Counted from the stretch's first letter, positions 47,536 through 56,743 are shown. The stretch: DNA of 64,000 nt from an uncultured Desulfuromonas sp. (GCF_963678835.1 NZ_OY787469.1:1612001-1676000), one strand, 5' to 3'. Translations and numbers: made by a program. The notes: generated by a model not told the origin, from the sequence alone.

Positions 47536-48651
47536 TCAACTCAATGAGGTGTTGTAGTCTCGTTTGAAAGGGAGGTATATCCTGCAGCAGGTTCCTTCTC
47601 CCTCAATGCTGTCAAAATGAAGCAGGCCGTCATGGTCTGAGACGATCTTCTGGCTGATGACCAGACCAAGGCCGCTTCCGGTACTTTTGGTGGTGTAAAA
47701 TGGGGTAAAGATCTTTTTCAACAACTCTTTACTGATGCCGCAACCGTTATCCGTTACTTTGACCACCACAAACGGCACCGGCGGTTGGCCTGGTCGGGTC
47801 AGGTGATGCTGCGTATCAATGCGGGTGGAAACGGTAATGGTACCGCCGGGAGCTGTTGCTTCAACAGCGTTTTTAATGATGTTGAGAAGTAATCGCGTCA
47901 GCAGGGTCTGGTCACCGGTGATTGGCGGAATCGTCGGGTCGAGTTGCAGGTCAAAGGTTTTGTCTTCCGCAGCTTCGGATTGCTGTTGCAGCAGAACGAT
48001 GTCGCGGATGATCTTGGCCAGATTGACTTCACTGAGCACCTGAGAGCGTGGGGTGGTCAGGTTCATCAGCTCTTCAATGATTTCGTTGATCCGGTCGGTT
48101 TCCTTGATCATTACCTGCATGTATTCGAGTAAGTCGTCGCGCTTAGCCAGCTCCATGGTTAATAATTGGGCTGCGCCTTTAATGCCGCCCAGTGGATTTT
48201 TGATTTCATGGGCCAAGCCTGCGGCCAGGGTGCCGAGCATCACCAGACGATCAGCGCGCTGAACGTCTTGTTCCAGTTGACGTACATGGGAGGCATCGTG
48301 AAGTGACAGAATGACGCCTTCCTGCTTTCCGCTATCGGTGAACAGAGGGCAAACCGTAGCACTGACCGGCAAGTCGGGCGCTGTCGGCCGACTGAGTTGA
48401 ATGGTTTCCCGATCAGAGATTGAGCGCCCTTCCTGCATGGAGGTGTTGACCAGGTAGAGCAGCCCCTCCTGATCCTTGAACAGCGCTTCAATGTGTTGCC
48501 CGGTGGCTTGTCGGGCTGACATGCCGGTGAGGTTTTGCGCCGCCGGGTTGAATAGGGCGATCTTGTAATCCAAGTCGATGACAATGATCGCTTCGGTCGT
48601 ACTGGCCAGAACGTTTTGCGCCAGTTGGTCTGGTGATGTGGTTAATGACAC
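47536..48651 (-). CDS. ntrB: PAS histidine kinase, NtrB type
   Basis: 371 residues, cytoplasmic (no membrane segment). A PAS domain (about 15-125, IIVIDLDYKIALFNPAAQNLTG) precedes HisKA with phospho-acceptor H148 (GLAHEIKNPLGG) and a HATPase_c domain (NIIKNAVEAT, GCGISKE, STGSGLGLVI). Cytoplasmic PAS-HisKA architecture and the adjacent response regulator match NtrB, whose activity is normally set by PII proteins. Two bases separate it from dusB. Confidence 0.88.
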   Translation of the reverse strand: MSLTTSPDQLAQNVLASTTEAIIVIDLDYKIALFNPAAQNLTGMSARQATGQHIEALFKDQEGLLYLVNTSMQEGRSISDRETIQLSRPTAPDLPVSATVCPLFTDSGKQEGVILSLHDASHVRQLEQDVQRADRLVMLGTLAAGLAHEIKNPLGGIKGAAQLLTMELAKRDDLLEYMQVMIKETDRINEIIEELMNLTTPRSQVLSEVNLAKIIRDIVLLQQQSEAAEDKTFDLQLDPTIPPITGDQTLLTRLLLNIIKNAVEATAPGGTITVSTRIDTQHHLTRPGQPPVPFVVVKVTDNGCGISKELLKKIFTPFYTTKSTGSGLGLVISQKIVSDHDGLLHFDSIEGEGTCCRIYLPFKRDYNTSLS

Positions 48652-48653
48652 GC

Positions 48654-49631
48654 TCAGTTACTTTCTTGGGTGAAAAAAGAGATGCTTTGTTTTCTGACCT
48701 CGGCCAGTGTTGTACAGCGGTTGATTGCGGCCCTGAATTCTGAGGCTCCGTTAAGTCCGCGTGAGTACCAGCATAGATGTTTGCGCATATCCAGCAGGGT
48801 TTTTCTCTCGCCGTAGTAGCCCGCGTATAAGTCGAGATGGCGCAGGGCTGTCTCCAGGCGCTGTTGTCGACTGGGTGACGTAATCTTTTCGCCTGCCGCC
48901 CGCTGTACGATCGCGTTGAACAGCCAAGGGTTGCCGTAGCTGCCGCGACCGATCATGATCCCATCACAACCGGTTTGTTCCAGCAGGGCAAAAGCATCGT
49001 CGGCTGTTATGATATCGCCACTGCCGATAACCGGGATGGTCAGATGCTGCTTCAGCTCACGAATGTGCTGCCAGTCCGAATGTCCACCGAACCCTTGGCA
49101 GCGGGTGCGTGGATGGAGGGTTACCGCATCGGCACCTTCGTCCTGACATATCCGGCCAATGAGCTGAAAGTTGATGTCGGCCACAGTCCAGCCGGAGCGG
49201 ATTTTAACCGTCAGCGGCAAGGTCGTGGCCTGACGCATGGCACAAATGATTTTAGCCACTTTCTGCGGCTCTTTCATCAGGGCGCTGCCTGCTCCGGAAC
49301 GGACCACTTTATTTACCGGGCACCCCATGTTTAGATCAATAAGTTCCCCATAACGGCTGGCAATACGAGCCGCTTCAGCCAGCACCTCAGGGTCGTCGCC
49401 GAATAATTGTACGGCAAAAGGGGTTTCAACCGGAGTACGTTTCAGCAGTTCAAGGGTTCGCACGCCATCGCGGATCAGGCCATTGCCGCTGATCATTTCC
49501 GAATAGGTTAACGCGGCACCTGCTTCCATGACGATCTGGCGGTAAGGGGAGTTAGTGATCCCCGCCATCGGGGCAAGCATCAGATTGTTTTTTAGGGTCA
49601 GCGCGCCGATTTTAAGTGTGGTAATGCTCAT
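48654..49631 (-). CDS. dusB: tRNA-dihydrouridine synthase B
   Basis: 325 residues. LAPMAGITNSPYR is the FMN-binding opening, MGCPVNKVVRSGAGSAL holds the catalytic cysteine, and LHPRTRCQGFGGHSDW and IGSGDIITADDAF follow. It reduces uridines in the tRNA D-loop using NADPH. First gene of the minus-strand operon with ntrB and ntrC. Confidence 0.95.
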   Translation of the reverse strand: MSITTLKIGALTLKNNLMLAPMAGITNSPYRQIVMEAGAALTYSEMISGNGLIRDGVRTLELLKRTPVETPFAVQLFGDDPEVLAEAARIASRYGELIDLNMGCPVNKVVRSGAGSALMKEPQKVAKIICAMRQATTLPLTVKIRSGWTVADINFQLIGRICQDEGADAVTLHPRTRCQGFGGHSDWQHIRELKQHLTIPVIGSGDIITADDAFALLEQTGCDGIMIGRGSYGNPWLFNAIVQRAAGEKITSPSRQQRLETALRHLDLYAGYYGERKTLLDMRKHLCWYSRGLNGASEFRAAINRCTTLAEVRKQSISFFTQESN

Positions 49632-49715
49632 TATTTAGGCATTGTATCATGTGGGAAAATCAGAAGGGAACAAAAATGTCATCACTGTCGGCAGAATACT
49701 GTATACAAAAACTCC

Positions 49716-49744
49716 TTGACGCTATATATTGAGTTTGCTAAAAC
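49716..49744 (+). promoter_or_regulatory. Sigma-70 type promoter for citrate synthase
   Basis: TTGACG (49716-49721) and TAAAAC (49739-49744) with a 17-base spacer, about 150 bases before the gltA start. The -10 hexamer equals the one proposed for lysC. Confidence 0.5.
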
Positions 49745-49896
49745 TTCTAGACGAAATTGACGCAGATCAATCTGAGCCTTTTTCATTGAGTTTTACTCCT
49801 CAAGCGGGTTGTCGGGGGACTCCTTCTTGGGGTTATGTAGTCGGTTGGTGGTAGAAATATCACCCTGTTTTCTATTCATTTTATAAGGAGAGAAAC

Positions 49897-51210
49897 ATGT
49901 CAACACTGAAGGAAGTATTGAAGCAAAAGATCGATGCTCACCGTCCTCGTACCACTCGTCTGGTCAAAGAGTGTGGTGATACGACTCTGGGCGAAGTAAC
50001 GATTGCTCAAGCTATTGGCGGTGCCCGTGGCATTAAATGCCTGGTTACCGATATCTCTTACCTCGACCCGATGGAAGGTATCCGCTTCCGTGGTATGACA
50101 ATTCCTGAGACTTTCGCGGCTCTGCCCAAAGTTCCGGGTAGTGACTATCCTTATGTTGAGGGTTTCTGGTATCTGCTGCTGACCGGCGATGTTCCGACCA
50201 TGGAGCAAACTCTGGAAGTTGTTGAGGACTGGAAGCAACGCTCCCAAGTTCCTGCTTACGTTATCGACGTACTGCGCGCTATGCCTCGTGATTCTCACCC
50301 GATGGCCATGTTCTCCGCTGCGATCGTTGCTATGCAACGTGATTCCGTATTCGCAACTAACTATGCTGCCGGTAAGTTCAACAAAATGACTTGCTGGGAA
50401 GACATGCTGGAAGACTCCAACAACCTGATGGCTAAACTGGGTCCCATCGCAGCATACATCTACCGCATGAAGTACAAAGGCGACACTCATATTGCTCCTG
50501 ATCCTGAGTTGGATATGGGCGGTCAGTTCGCTCACTTGATCGGTCAGTGCGACGAGTACAAAGACGTTGCTCGTATGTACTTCATCCTGCACTCTGACCA
50601 CGAGTCTGGTAACGTTTCTGCGCACACCACTCACTTGGTTGCTTCGGCTCTGTCTGATGCTTACTACTCCTACGCTGCTGGTATCAACGGTCTGGCTGGT
50701 CCTCTCCACGGTCTGGCTAACCAAGAAGTTCTCGCATGGACTCAAAACTTCATGGAGAAACTGGGCGGCAAGGTTCCCACCAAAGACGAGCTCAAAGCGG
50801 CTCTGTGGGATACGCTCAACAGTGGTCAGGTTATCCCGGGTTACGGTCACGCCGTACTGCGTAAGACCGACCCCCGTTACACTTCTCAGCGCGAGTTCTG
50901 CTTGAACACTCCGGGTCTGAAAGAAGATCCTCTGTTCCAACTGGTTGCTATGATCTACGAAGTAGCTCCGGACGTACTGCTCGAGCATGGTAAAGCGAAA
51001 AACCCCTGGCCTAACGTTGACGCTCAGTCTGGTGTTATCCAGTGGTACTACGGTCTTACCGAGTACGATTTCTACACTGTTCTGTTCGGTGTGGGTCGTG
51101 CACTCGGCTGCCTGGCCAACATCACTTGGGACCGTGCTCTGGGTTACGCTATTGAGCGTCCCAAGTCCGTTACCACTGCAATGCTCGAAGATGCTGCTGG
51201 CATCAAGTAA
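49897..51210 (+). CDS. gltA: Citrate synthase, eukaryote-type
   Basis: 437 residues. Catalytic residues fall at H271 (GPLHGLANQ), H318 (GYGHAVLRKTDPR) and D375 (NVDAQSG), almost the numbering of the pig enzyme. The wording GPLHGLANQEVL and the overall length match the eukaryote-like citrate synthases known from Geobacteraceae rather than the usual bacterial GltA. It condenses acetyl-CoA with oxaloacetate, the entry to acetate oxidation by the TCA cycle. Codon choice is strongly biased (repeated CTG, GGT, GCT, CGT), implying high expression. AAGGAGAG precedes the ATG and a perfect terminator follows. Confidence 0.96.
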   Translation: MSTLKEVLKQKIDAHRPRTTRLVKECGDTTLGEVTIAQAIGGARGIKCLVTDISYLDPMEGIRFRGMTIPETFAALPKVPGSDYPYVEGFWYLLLTGDVPTMEQTLEVVEDWKQRSQVPAYVIDVLRAMPRDSHPMAMFSAAIVAMQRDSVFATNYAAGKFNKMTCWEDMLEDSNNLMAKLGPIAAYIYRMKYKGDTHIAPDPELDMGGQFAHLIGQCDEYKDVARMYFILHSDHESGNVSAHTTHLVASALSDAYYSYAAGINGLAGPLHGLANQEVLAWTQNFMEKLGGKVPTKDELKAALWDTLNSGQVIPGYGHAVLRKTDPRYTSQREFCLNTPGLKEDPLFQLVAMIYEVAPDVLLEHGKAKNPWPNVDAQSGVIQWYYGLTEYDFYTVLFGVGRALGCLANITWDRALGYAIERPKSVTTAMLEDAAGIK

Positions 51211-51250
51211 TTGCGCTAAAAAATTTAATCCATTTATTGATAATGATCAT

Positions 51251-51279
51251 GGGGTGCCCAATTGGGCACCCCTTTTTTT
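51251..51279 (+). terminator. Terminator after citrate synthase
   Basis: GGGGTGCCCA/TGGGCACCCC forms a perfect hairpin at 51251-51272 and is followed by seven T. Confidence 0.92.
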
Positions 51280-51522
51280 ATGCAGTCGAAGATCGAATAC
51301 CACGTCTTTCCGAGGATGAGCGATCCGCTTTGTCGTTTGCCGCTGCTTTCGCTTGTGGCAAATGGAAAAAACGGGTCCGCAAGATCTGGGTCAGGAACTG
51401 ATTGCGAAGCAATGAGTTGGCTAAGCCTTAGAACCGCAGCTTAATCCGGGGGGATCTATGCGTTGATTTTGTTCGCTCTGTTGCGCTATGTTGTTACCAA
51501 ATGGGAACACGCAGGAGGGTGT
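51280..51522. other. Intergenic region before the sigma-54 activator
   Basis: Nothing specific is seen apart from the AGGAGGG ribosome site at 51512-51519 for the following gene. Confidence 0.4.
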
Positions 51523-52890
51523 ATGGCAAAAGAAGTGACGTCGATCTATCAATCGATTGTTGAAGAGATGGCCGAAGGTGTTGTTTTTCTCGATGCTGAT
51601 GATGTCATCTGTATCTGCAACCCCGCCGCTGAAAGGATACGGCGGGTTAAGGCGGAGCGGATTGTCGGACGCAGCATCTATTCACTGCATCCCGGACGGA
51701 TGCACGACCGCATCCGTCAGCTAATCGAAAGCCTTAAGTCGGGGCGTATCTCCTCCGGCAGCCGCATTATTCACGCGCAAAAACGCTTTTTCGCCAATTC
51801 TTATACCGCGATCAAAGCCCCGGATGGCACCTATCTTGGAACGCTGTTGATCAGTCGTGATGTTACCGAAGAGAAACGTTTGCGCGAAGAGAACGAATCT
51901 CTCAGAACCCGCCAGGCTGATGAAAAAATGAAATGTCTGGTGGTTCATAGCGATGCCGCTCAGCGTGTCATGGATATGGCGGTTTCCCTTGGGCAAATCG
52001 ATTCTACGGTTCTTGTGACCGGCGAGAATGGTACCGGCAAAGAGTGTGTGGTGGAATTGCTCCACCAAAACAGCCCGCGACGCAATGGTCCACTGGTGAA
52101 AGTGAACTGTGCTGCCCTGCCTGACAACCTGATTGAGTCGGAACTGTTTGGTTTTGTTAAAGGGGCGTTCACCGGCGCGACGGAAAACCGTAAAGGGAAG
52201 TTTGAGCTGGCCAATGGCGGTACGTTGTTTCTTGATGAGATTGGAGATCTGCCGCTGGCGTCGCAAGCGAAGTTGTTACGGGTGTTGCAAGAGCGCAAAG
52301 TGCAACCCCTTGGTGGGAAATCAGAAGTTTTGATTGATGTGCGGATTGTCGCCGCAACCAATCACATTCTCAGTGACGATGTTGCCGGTGGCAAGTTTCG
52401 TGAAGATCTGTTTTATCGTCTCAACGTGATCCATATTGACGTACCCCCGTTACGTGAGCGCCGTGAAGACATTGAGCCTCTGGCTGAAATGTTTCTCGAT
52501 AAATTCTCCACGCAGATGAATAAGCCGGTCCGCCATCTGTCCACTGCGGCGTTAACTATTCTGCTTCATCATCACTTTCCGGGGAATATCCGCCAACTGG
52601 AACATGCCATGGAACGCGCCGTGGCCCTGAGCAGTGGTGAACTGATTCTTCCCGATGACCTGCCGCAAGATCTTCTGACGGCTTCAGCGATGACCACTGC
52701 GCAGCATCCTGTTCAAGGGGGATTGGCGCTTAAAGAGGCCGTTGATTTTTTTGAGCGGGACTATATCGCAGCCGCCTTGAAACAATGTGACTATAAGAGA
52801 TCGAAAACCGCAGAGCATTTAGGAATCTCCCGCAAAAGTTTATGGGAAAAAATCCAGCGCTACAATTTGACGGACCCCAACGTTACTTAA
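51523..52890 (+). CDS. PAS-domain sigma-54-dependent transcriptional activator
   Basis: 455 residues from ATG 51523 behind AGGAGGGT. It has no receiver domain; instead an N-terminal PAS sensor (about 10-125, EGVVFLDADDVICICNPAAERI), then a AAA+ domain with Walker A GENGTGKE (167-174) and the sigma-54 contact loop GAFTGA (214-219), and a Fis-type helix-turn-helix at the end (RSKTAEHLGISRKSLWEKI). The stop codon lies inside the first of two palindromic sites, followed by a -24/-12 promoter and the porin/cytochrome genes, so it most likely activates that operon. The PAS ligand (heme, redox or small molecule) is unknown. Confidence 0.9.
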   Translation: MAKEVTSIYQSIVEEMAEGVVFLDADDVICICNPAAERIRRVKAERIVGRSIYSLHPGRMHDRIRQLIESLKSGRISSGSRIIHAQKRFFANSYTAIKAPDGTYLGTLLISRDVTEEKRLREENESLRTRQADEKMKCLVVHSDAAQRVMDMAVSLGQIDSTVLVTGENGTGKECVVELLHQNSPRRNGPLVKVNCAALPDNLIESELFGFVKGAFTGATENRKGKFELANGGTLFLDEIGDLPLASQAKLLRVLQERKVQPLGGKSEVLIDVRIVAATNHILSDDVAGGKFREDLFYRLNVIHIDVPPLRERREDIEPLAEMFLDKFSTQMNKPVRHLSTAALTILLHHHFPGNIRQLEHAMERAVALSSGELILPDDLPQDLLTASAMTTAQHPVQGGLALKEAVDFFERDYIAAALKQCDYKRSKTAEHLGISRKSLWEKIQRYNLTDPNVT

Positions 52891-52933
52891 CGGTAACGCT
52901 AGGGTCGTTAGATTGTTACTTTCGGGTAACGCT
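52882..52933 (+). promoter_or_regulatory. Tandem palindromic activator sites (UAS)
   Basis: GTTACTTAACGGTAACGCT (52882-52900) and GTTACTTTCGGGTAACGCT (52915-52933) share a GTTAC-N5/6-GTAAC dyad and are 33 bases apart, three helical turns. They lie 95-145 bases before the -24 element, the usual distance of enhancer sites for sigma-54 activators. Confidence 0.75.
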
Positions 52934-53024
52934 TTTCCGTTGATTCCCTTCAGTTGTCCACCTACTCTAAGATCCTCTTTTGAAAACTCCTTTATAAACA
53001 GATAGATACGCTCCCTTTTCCGTC

Positions 53025-53041
53025 CTGGCATAGTCGTTGAA
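53025..53041 (+). promoter_or_regulatory. Sigma-54 (-24/-12) promoter candidate
   Basis: CTGGCATAGTCGTTGAA fits the consensus at the GG and TTG parts; the -12 GC is GA. It lies 83 bases before the porin start. Confidence 0.65.
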
Positions 53042-53123
53042 CTACACCAACACGAGGCCGGCGTCGTGTGCGTGACGCGACGCTGATGACGAGAGCAACA
53101 TGTTTGTGTGAGAAGGAGAAACG

Positions 53124-54362
53124 ATGAAGAGGATGTTGATTCAAAGCGTTGTCGGGGCGATGCTGCTGTGTCTCATGACAGCGGGCTGGTCTGCCGCCGC
53201 TGTGCTCGACGAGTTAACGGCTGCAGTGAGAGCGGGGAAGGCCGATGTTGGTGTTCTGACCAGCTTTGAGTACAAAAATCGCGATGATGCCACCAGCCCT
53301 GCAAAACAACTCAGTATTCGCACCCGAATCGGTTATCAGACCGGTGCTTTTCATCACGTCAGGCTTTATGCCCAATTTCATAACCTGACCAATGCCTGGG
53401 AAGAATTTCGCCATGCGGATGGGGGGGAACCCGACCGCGATCTGATTGCCGATCCCGATGGCAACCGTCTTTACAAAGCCTACCTTGATTACATCGGCCT
53501 GCCACAGACCACGGTTCGCGTGGGACGTCAGGAAATCATTCTCGACGATGCCCGCTTGCTGGGTAATATCGGCTGGCGGCTTAATGGCCAGTCGTTTGAT
53601 GCCGTAACCGTAACCAACAAGAGTCTTGCAGATTTAGCCCTGTTCGCGGGTTATGTCCATCAGGTCAATACCATTGCCTTGACTCATGTCGACCTGGATC
53701 ATTTCTATTTGATCAATGCCAACTATTCCGGCATCAAGAACCATCGTGTCTCCGCGTATGGCTATTTGCTTGACACGGAAAGCACGGCCGATTCCGCGCG
53801 TGACAGTGCCACCTACGGTGTTCGCATTGTCGGGAAACCCTGCATTGTGAACTATGCGGTCGATTACACGCTGCAAACGGACTTTGCCGATGGCAAGGAT
53901 CACGATGCCGATATGCTGAATCTGTATGTTGGTGCCGCTGTCGCACCCGTCGATTTCGGCGTTGGTTACTCCTACCTCTCCGGTCAGGATGGCGATGACC
54001 GTCCCTTCGATACCCTCTACAGCACCGCCCATAAATTCAACGGCTTTGCCGATCTGTTTCTGGCAACCAACGGCGGTGGTTTGACGCCCGGTCTGCAGGA
54101 TGTCTACGCCAAAGTTGCCACCACGCTTCTCGGTGCAAAACTCAGTGTCATCTATCACTACTTCGATACCTGTGAAGATGATCAGTTTGACGGGACTTAC
54201 GGTGACGAAATTGATGTCGTCGTGGTCAAGCCGATCCGTGACAACCTTAAGCTGCTGGTGAAATACGCCAACTTTATCCAGAACGATGAACAGAGCAATG
54301 GCTTTGTCAATCCGGCCGTGGATACGGAAATCCTGACCGCACGTCTGGAATATAAGTTTTAA
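53124..54362 (+). CDS. Outer-membrane porin-like beta-barrel (alginate-export-like)
   Basis: 412 residues. A signal peptide (MKRMLIQSVVGAMLLCLMTA, cleavage near AAA-VL) is followed by alternating beta strands rich in aromatic residues. The phrases TTVRVGRQEIILDDARLLGN and GQSFDAVTV resemble the alginate-export/outer-membrane porin family often found beside respiratory cytochromes. The protein ends in YKF, the usual C-terminal aromatic residue of outer-membrane barrels. First gene of the sigma-54 operon with the two cytochromes, so it may admit the nitrogen-compound substrate to the periplasm. Confidence 0.82.
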   Translation: MKRMLIQSVVGAMLLCLMTAGWSAAAVLDELTAAVRAGKADVGVLTSFEYKNRDDATSPAKQLSIRTRIGYQTGAFHHVRLYAQFHNLTNAWEEFRHADGGEPDRDLIADPDGNRLYKAYLDYIGLPQTTVRVGRQEIILDDARLLGNIGWRLNGQSFDAVTVTNKSLADLALFAGYVHQVNTIALTHVDLDHFYLINANYSGIKNHRVSAYGYLLDTESTADSARDSATYGVRIVGKPCIVNYAVDYTLQTDFADGKDHDADMLNLYVGAAVAPVDFGVGYSYLSGQDGDDRPFDTLYSTAHKFNGFADLFLATNGGGLTPGLQDVYAKVATTLLGAKLSVIYHYFDTCEDDQFDGTYGDEIDVVVVKPIRDNLKLLVKYANFIQNDEQSNGFVNPAVDTEILTARLEYKF

Positions 54363-54413
54363 CAACGCCAGCCGATAAACGACATTCTGAACACGTGCAG
54401 GGGAGGTGAGGAG

Positions 54414-54977
54414 ATGCAGAACAGGCGAGGAAAACAGCCGAGTTCAAAAAAAACATGGATATTGGGGACCGCCTTTGGTGTGGTTTGCGCCCTGATTGTG
54501 GTGCTGGCCTCGGGTTTTATGGTTGAAACCACCAATACCGATACCTTTTGTGTCAGTTGTCACGTCATGAAACCGTTCCGCACAGCTTGGCAGGAGTCGG
54601 TTCATGGAGGCAAAAATCGCCAGGGGTTTGCCGCCCAGTGTGTGGATTGTCATCTGCCACACGGCAATTTTGTCGAGTACCTGGTGACGAAAGCTATCAC
54701 CGGAACCAGTGATGTCATCCACAATCTGACCATTGATGGCGAGCGTTTTGACTGGGCAGCCAACGCTGACGCCAATCGATTGGAATTTACCTTTGATAGT
54801 GCCTGTCGCCGTTGTCACCACAATCTGACCGGCCCCGGGTTGCCCTCCGGTGGTCTGATTGCTCATCGGGCTTATCTGCGTGATGAGGCTAACCGGCGCT
54901 GCACGGACTGCCATGCCCATGTCGGGCACAACGATATGCTGGCCACCGTTCAACAATTTTACCAACAACAAAAATAA
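54414..54977 (+). CDS. NrfH/NapC-type tetraheme quinol dehydrogenase
   Basis: 187 residues. One N-terminal membrane anchor (WILGTAFGVVCALIVVLAS) precedes four CxxCH heme sites: CVSCH (followed by VM, a methionine as in NrfH heme 1), CVDCH, CRRCH and CTDCH. Proteins of this type take electrons from menaquinol and pass them to periplasmic multiheme reductases. GGGGAGGTGAGG upstream gives strong translation. It is followed 21 bases later by the octaheme partner, equivalent to the haoC-haoA pair of epsilonproteobacteria. Confidence 0.9.
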   Translation: MQNRRGKQPSSKKTWILGTAFGVVCALIVVLASGFMVETTNTDTFCVSCHVMKPFRTAWQESVHGGKNRQGFAAQCVDCHLPHGNFVEYLVTKAITGTSDVIHNLTIDGERFDWAANADANRLEFTFDSACRRCHHNLTGPGLPSGGLIAHRAYLRDEANRRCTDCHAHVGHNDMLATVQQFYQQQK

Positions 54978-54998
54978 CACTCAAAACAGGAGGACAAT

Positions 54999-56357
54999 GT
55001 GAAACAGCTTTATGCCACAGCAGGAATGATCAGCGCTGTTTTGCTGCTGGTCACGGTTGGGATGGCCGGTGCTGCACCGACCCCCAATCTGGCGCCGCGT
55101 AAGATCGAAATCAATCGCGGCTATACCGAAGACGCAGCAAAATGTATCGAATGTCACGCAGAGAAAACTCCCGGAGTTCTCGAAGACTGGAAACTCGGCA
55201 AGATGGGCCATGCCGGGGTGTCGTGCTACGACTGTCACGTGGTGGAAAAAGATTCTCCCATGGCCAGCCAGTGTTCCGGCCTAAAAGGAAGTAAAACCTA
55301 CATTTCGCCCATGGTTTCTTCCAAAACCTGTTCGCGCTGCCATCCTACCGAGGTGGATCAATTTATGAAAAGTGCTCATGCAGATCTGTCGCGTATTGCC
55401 GTCTATGATGAAAGCAAAGCCGGTGGTGCTCTGGTGGCGTTACAGATGCAGCATGAGGGGGGTGGTTTCATGGGGGTTGAACATGGTTCCGAGTTGAATC
55501 AGGCCTCGCGGAAATCAGGCTGCATTGTTTGCCATGGCTCCGAAGTGGAAGTTGGTGCAGATGGCAAGCCGATTAACAGCACCTGGCCTGCGGGCGTCGG
55601 CACCAAATATCCCGATGGTTCTGTCGGTAACTGCACGGTTTGCCACACCCGCCATCAATTCTCTGTCGCTGAAGCACGTAAGCCCGAAGCGTGCGCCAGT
55701 TGCCATCTTGGCCCCGATCATCCCGATATCGAGATCTATCTGGAATCCAAACACGGCCAGCGCTATCTGACCGAAGGTGAAGAGTGGGAGTGGGACAGTG
55801 CTCCCGGCACCTGGCAACCCGGCGATTACACCGCTCCGACCTGTGCAACCTGTCATATGAGTGGTATTGGTGAACTGGAAACCACGCATAACGTCGAAGA
55901 ACGTCTCAAGTGGGACCTGATGCACAAGCGCAGTGAAATCCGCACCGGCATCCACGGTGACGGCGTCCAGGGCGACAAAAAGATGCGTAAAGTGTGTATC
56001 AATTGCCATTCAACCAGCCATACCGACAACGTACGTACCATGCTCGATAACTCCGTGGCGTTGTACAACACCTACTGGGATGGTGCGGTGAAGATGAAAA
56101 AAGAGCTGGCTGAAAAAGGATTGCTCAAAAAAGATCCGTGGCGTGATGGCTTCCAGGAACTGATGTACTACCTGTGGCACCACACGGGGCGACGTGCCCG
56201 TCAGGGCTCGGCGATGAATGGTCCGGACTATGCACACTGGCACGGTTTCTTCCAGGTGTTCCAGGTCTACAAAGATATGCAGGATATCTATGACTACCGG
56301 ATCAAGAACAATAAGATCGAAGAACTCAGCCCGGTCATGAGCCCGGGACCGACCTAG
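54999..56357 (+). CDS. Octaheme cytochrome c, hydroxylamine oxidoreductase family
   Basis: 452 residues. Signal peptide ([14 protein letters not shown]). Eight CxxCH sites at 49-53, 76-80, 111-115, 175-179, 212-216, 232-236, 282-286 and 333-337. Behind heme 6 the GPDH motif (D240, H241) matches the active-site Asp-His pair of HAO enzymes. The C-terminus ([12 protein letters not shown]) is also family-typical. Ammonia oxidisers use HAO oxidatively; in anaerobes with an NrfH-type partner, as here, the enzyme more likely reduces nitrite or hydroxylamine. Presence of the cross-linking tyrosine needs alignment. The operon ends here. Confidence 0.88.
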   Translation: MKQLYATAGMISAVLLLVTVGMAGAAPTPNLAPRKIEINRGYTEDAAKCIECHAEKTPGVLEDWKLGKMGHAGVSCYDCHVVEKDSPMASQCSGLKGSKTYISPMVSSKTCSRCHPTEVDQFMKSAHADLSRIAVYDESKAGGALVALQMQHEGGGFMGVEHGSELNQASRKSGCIVCHGSEVEVGADGKPINSTWPAGVGTKYPDGSVGNCTVCHTRHQFSVAEARKPEACASCHLGPDHPDIEIYLESKHGQRYLTEGEEWEWDSAPGTWQPGDYTAPTCATCHMSGIGELETTHNVEERLKWDLMHKRSEIRTGIHGDGVQGDKKMRKVCINCHSTSHTDNVRTMLDNSVALYNTYWDGAVKMKKELAEKGLLKKDPWRDGFQELMYYLWHHTGRRARQGSAMNGPDYAHWHGFFQVFQVYKDMQDIYDYRIKNNKIEELSPVMSPGPT

Positions 56358-56396
56358 TCCTTGAACACCGTCAATTTTGTCATCGGAGTGCCCCCC

Positions 56397-56466
56397 TGTA
56401 GGAGCGAATTGTTCTGGTCATGGATCCTTTTCATGATTGGAATTCGCGGCTGAAGCCGCTCCGACA
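56397..56466. repeat. REP-like palindromic repeat
   Basis: TGTAGGAGCG (56397-56406) pairs, with one mismatch, with CGCTCCGACA (56457-56466), and an inner palindrome GCGGC-TGAA-GCCGC sits at 56446-56459. The wording (TAGGAGCG ... GCGGCTGAAGCCGCTCC) is that of extragenic REP elements. Confidence 0.7.
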
Positions 56467-56502
56467 AGAGACAATTTCAATTATGCTGACGTACTAGCAG
56501 GC

Positions 56503-56643
56503 TGTTGAAAAACAGACTGTGGAGCCCATGGACGGGCGATCAAAATCAAGGCAAGTTTTCAAGTTTTTGATTTTGTAAGCAAGATGGAAATCGTATTTTC
56601 GGCTTGCGTGGTTGGAAAATCCCCGGACGGGACTTTTTCAACA
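56503..56643. repeat. Miniature inverted-repeat (MITE-like) element
   Basis: 141 bases bounded by TGTTGAAAAA (56503-56512) and TTTTTCAACA (56634-56643), exact complements. The interior has no coding capacity. It sits between the HAO stop and the operon terminator. Confidence 0.6.
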
Positions 56644-56658
56644 TCGTACCTTAACGCG

Positions 56659-56691
56659 ACGGGCGTGGAGTTATTCCACGCCCGTTTTTTA
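56659..56691 (+). terminator. Terminator downstream of the HAO operon
   Basis: ACGGGCGTGGA (56659-56669) pairs with TCCACGCCCGT (56675-56685), followed by six T. It would end the HAO transcript after the inserted repeats. Confidence 0.9.
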
Positions 56692-56729
56692 TCTGGTCAT
56701 CTGTTATCATCGCAAAAAAATCACTACAC

Positions 56730-56743
56730 TTGATTCACGTCAA
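56730..56743 (+). promoter_or_regulatory. FNR/HcpR-type operator
   Basis: TTGATTCACGTCAA matches the FNR consensus TTGAT-N4-ATCAA at nine of ten positions. A weak -10 (CATGAT, 56766-56771) lies where a transcription start 41.5 bases from the box centre would need it, so class II activation by an FNR/CRP-family regulator is plausible. Confidence 0.6.

Noticed and set aside
49900..50988. A 362-codon open frame antisense to citrate synthase
   Set aside because: The sense gene carries all catalytic residues and strong codon bias; the antisense frame has no ribosome site or domain.
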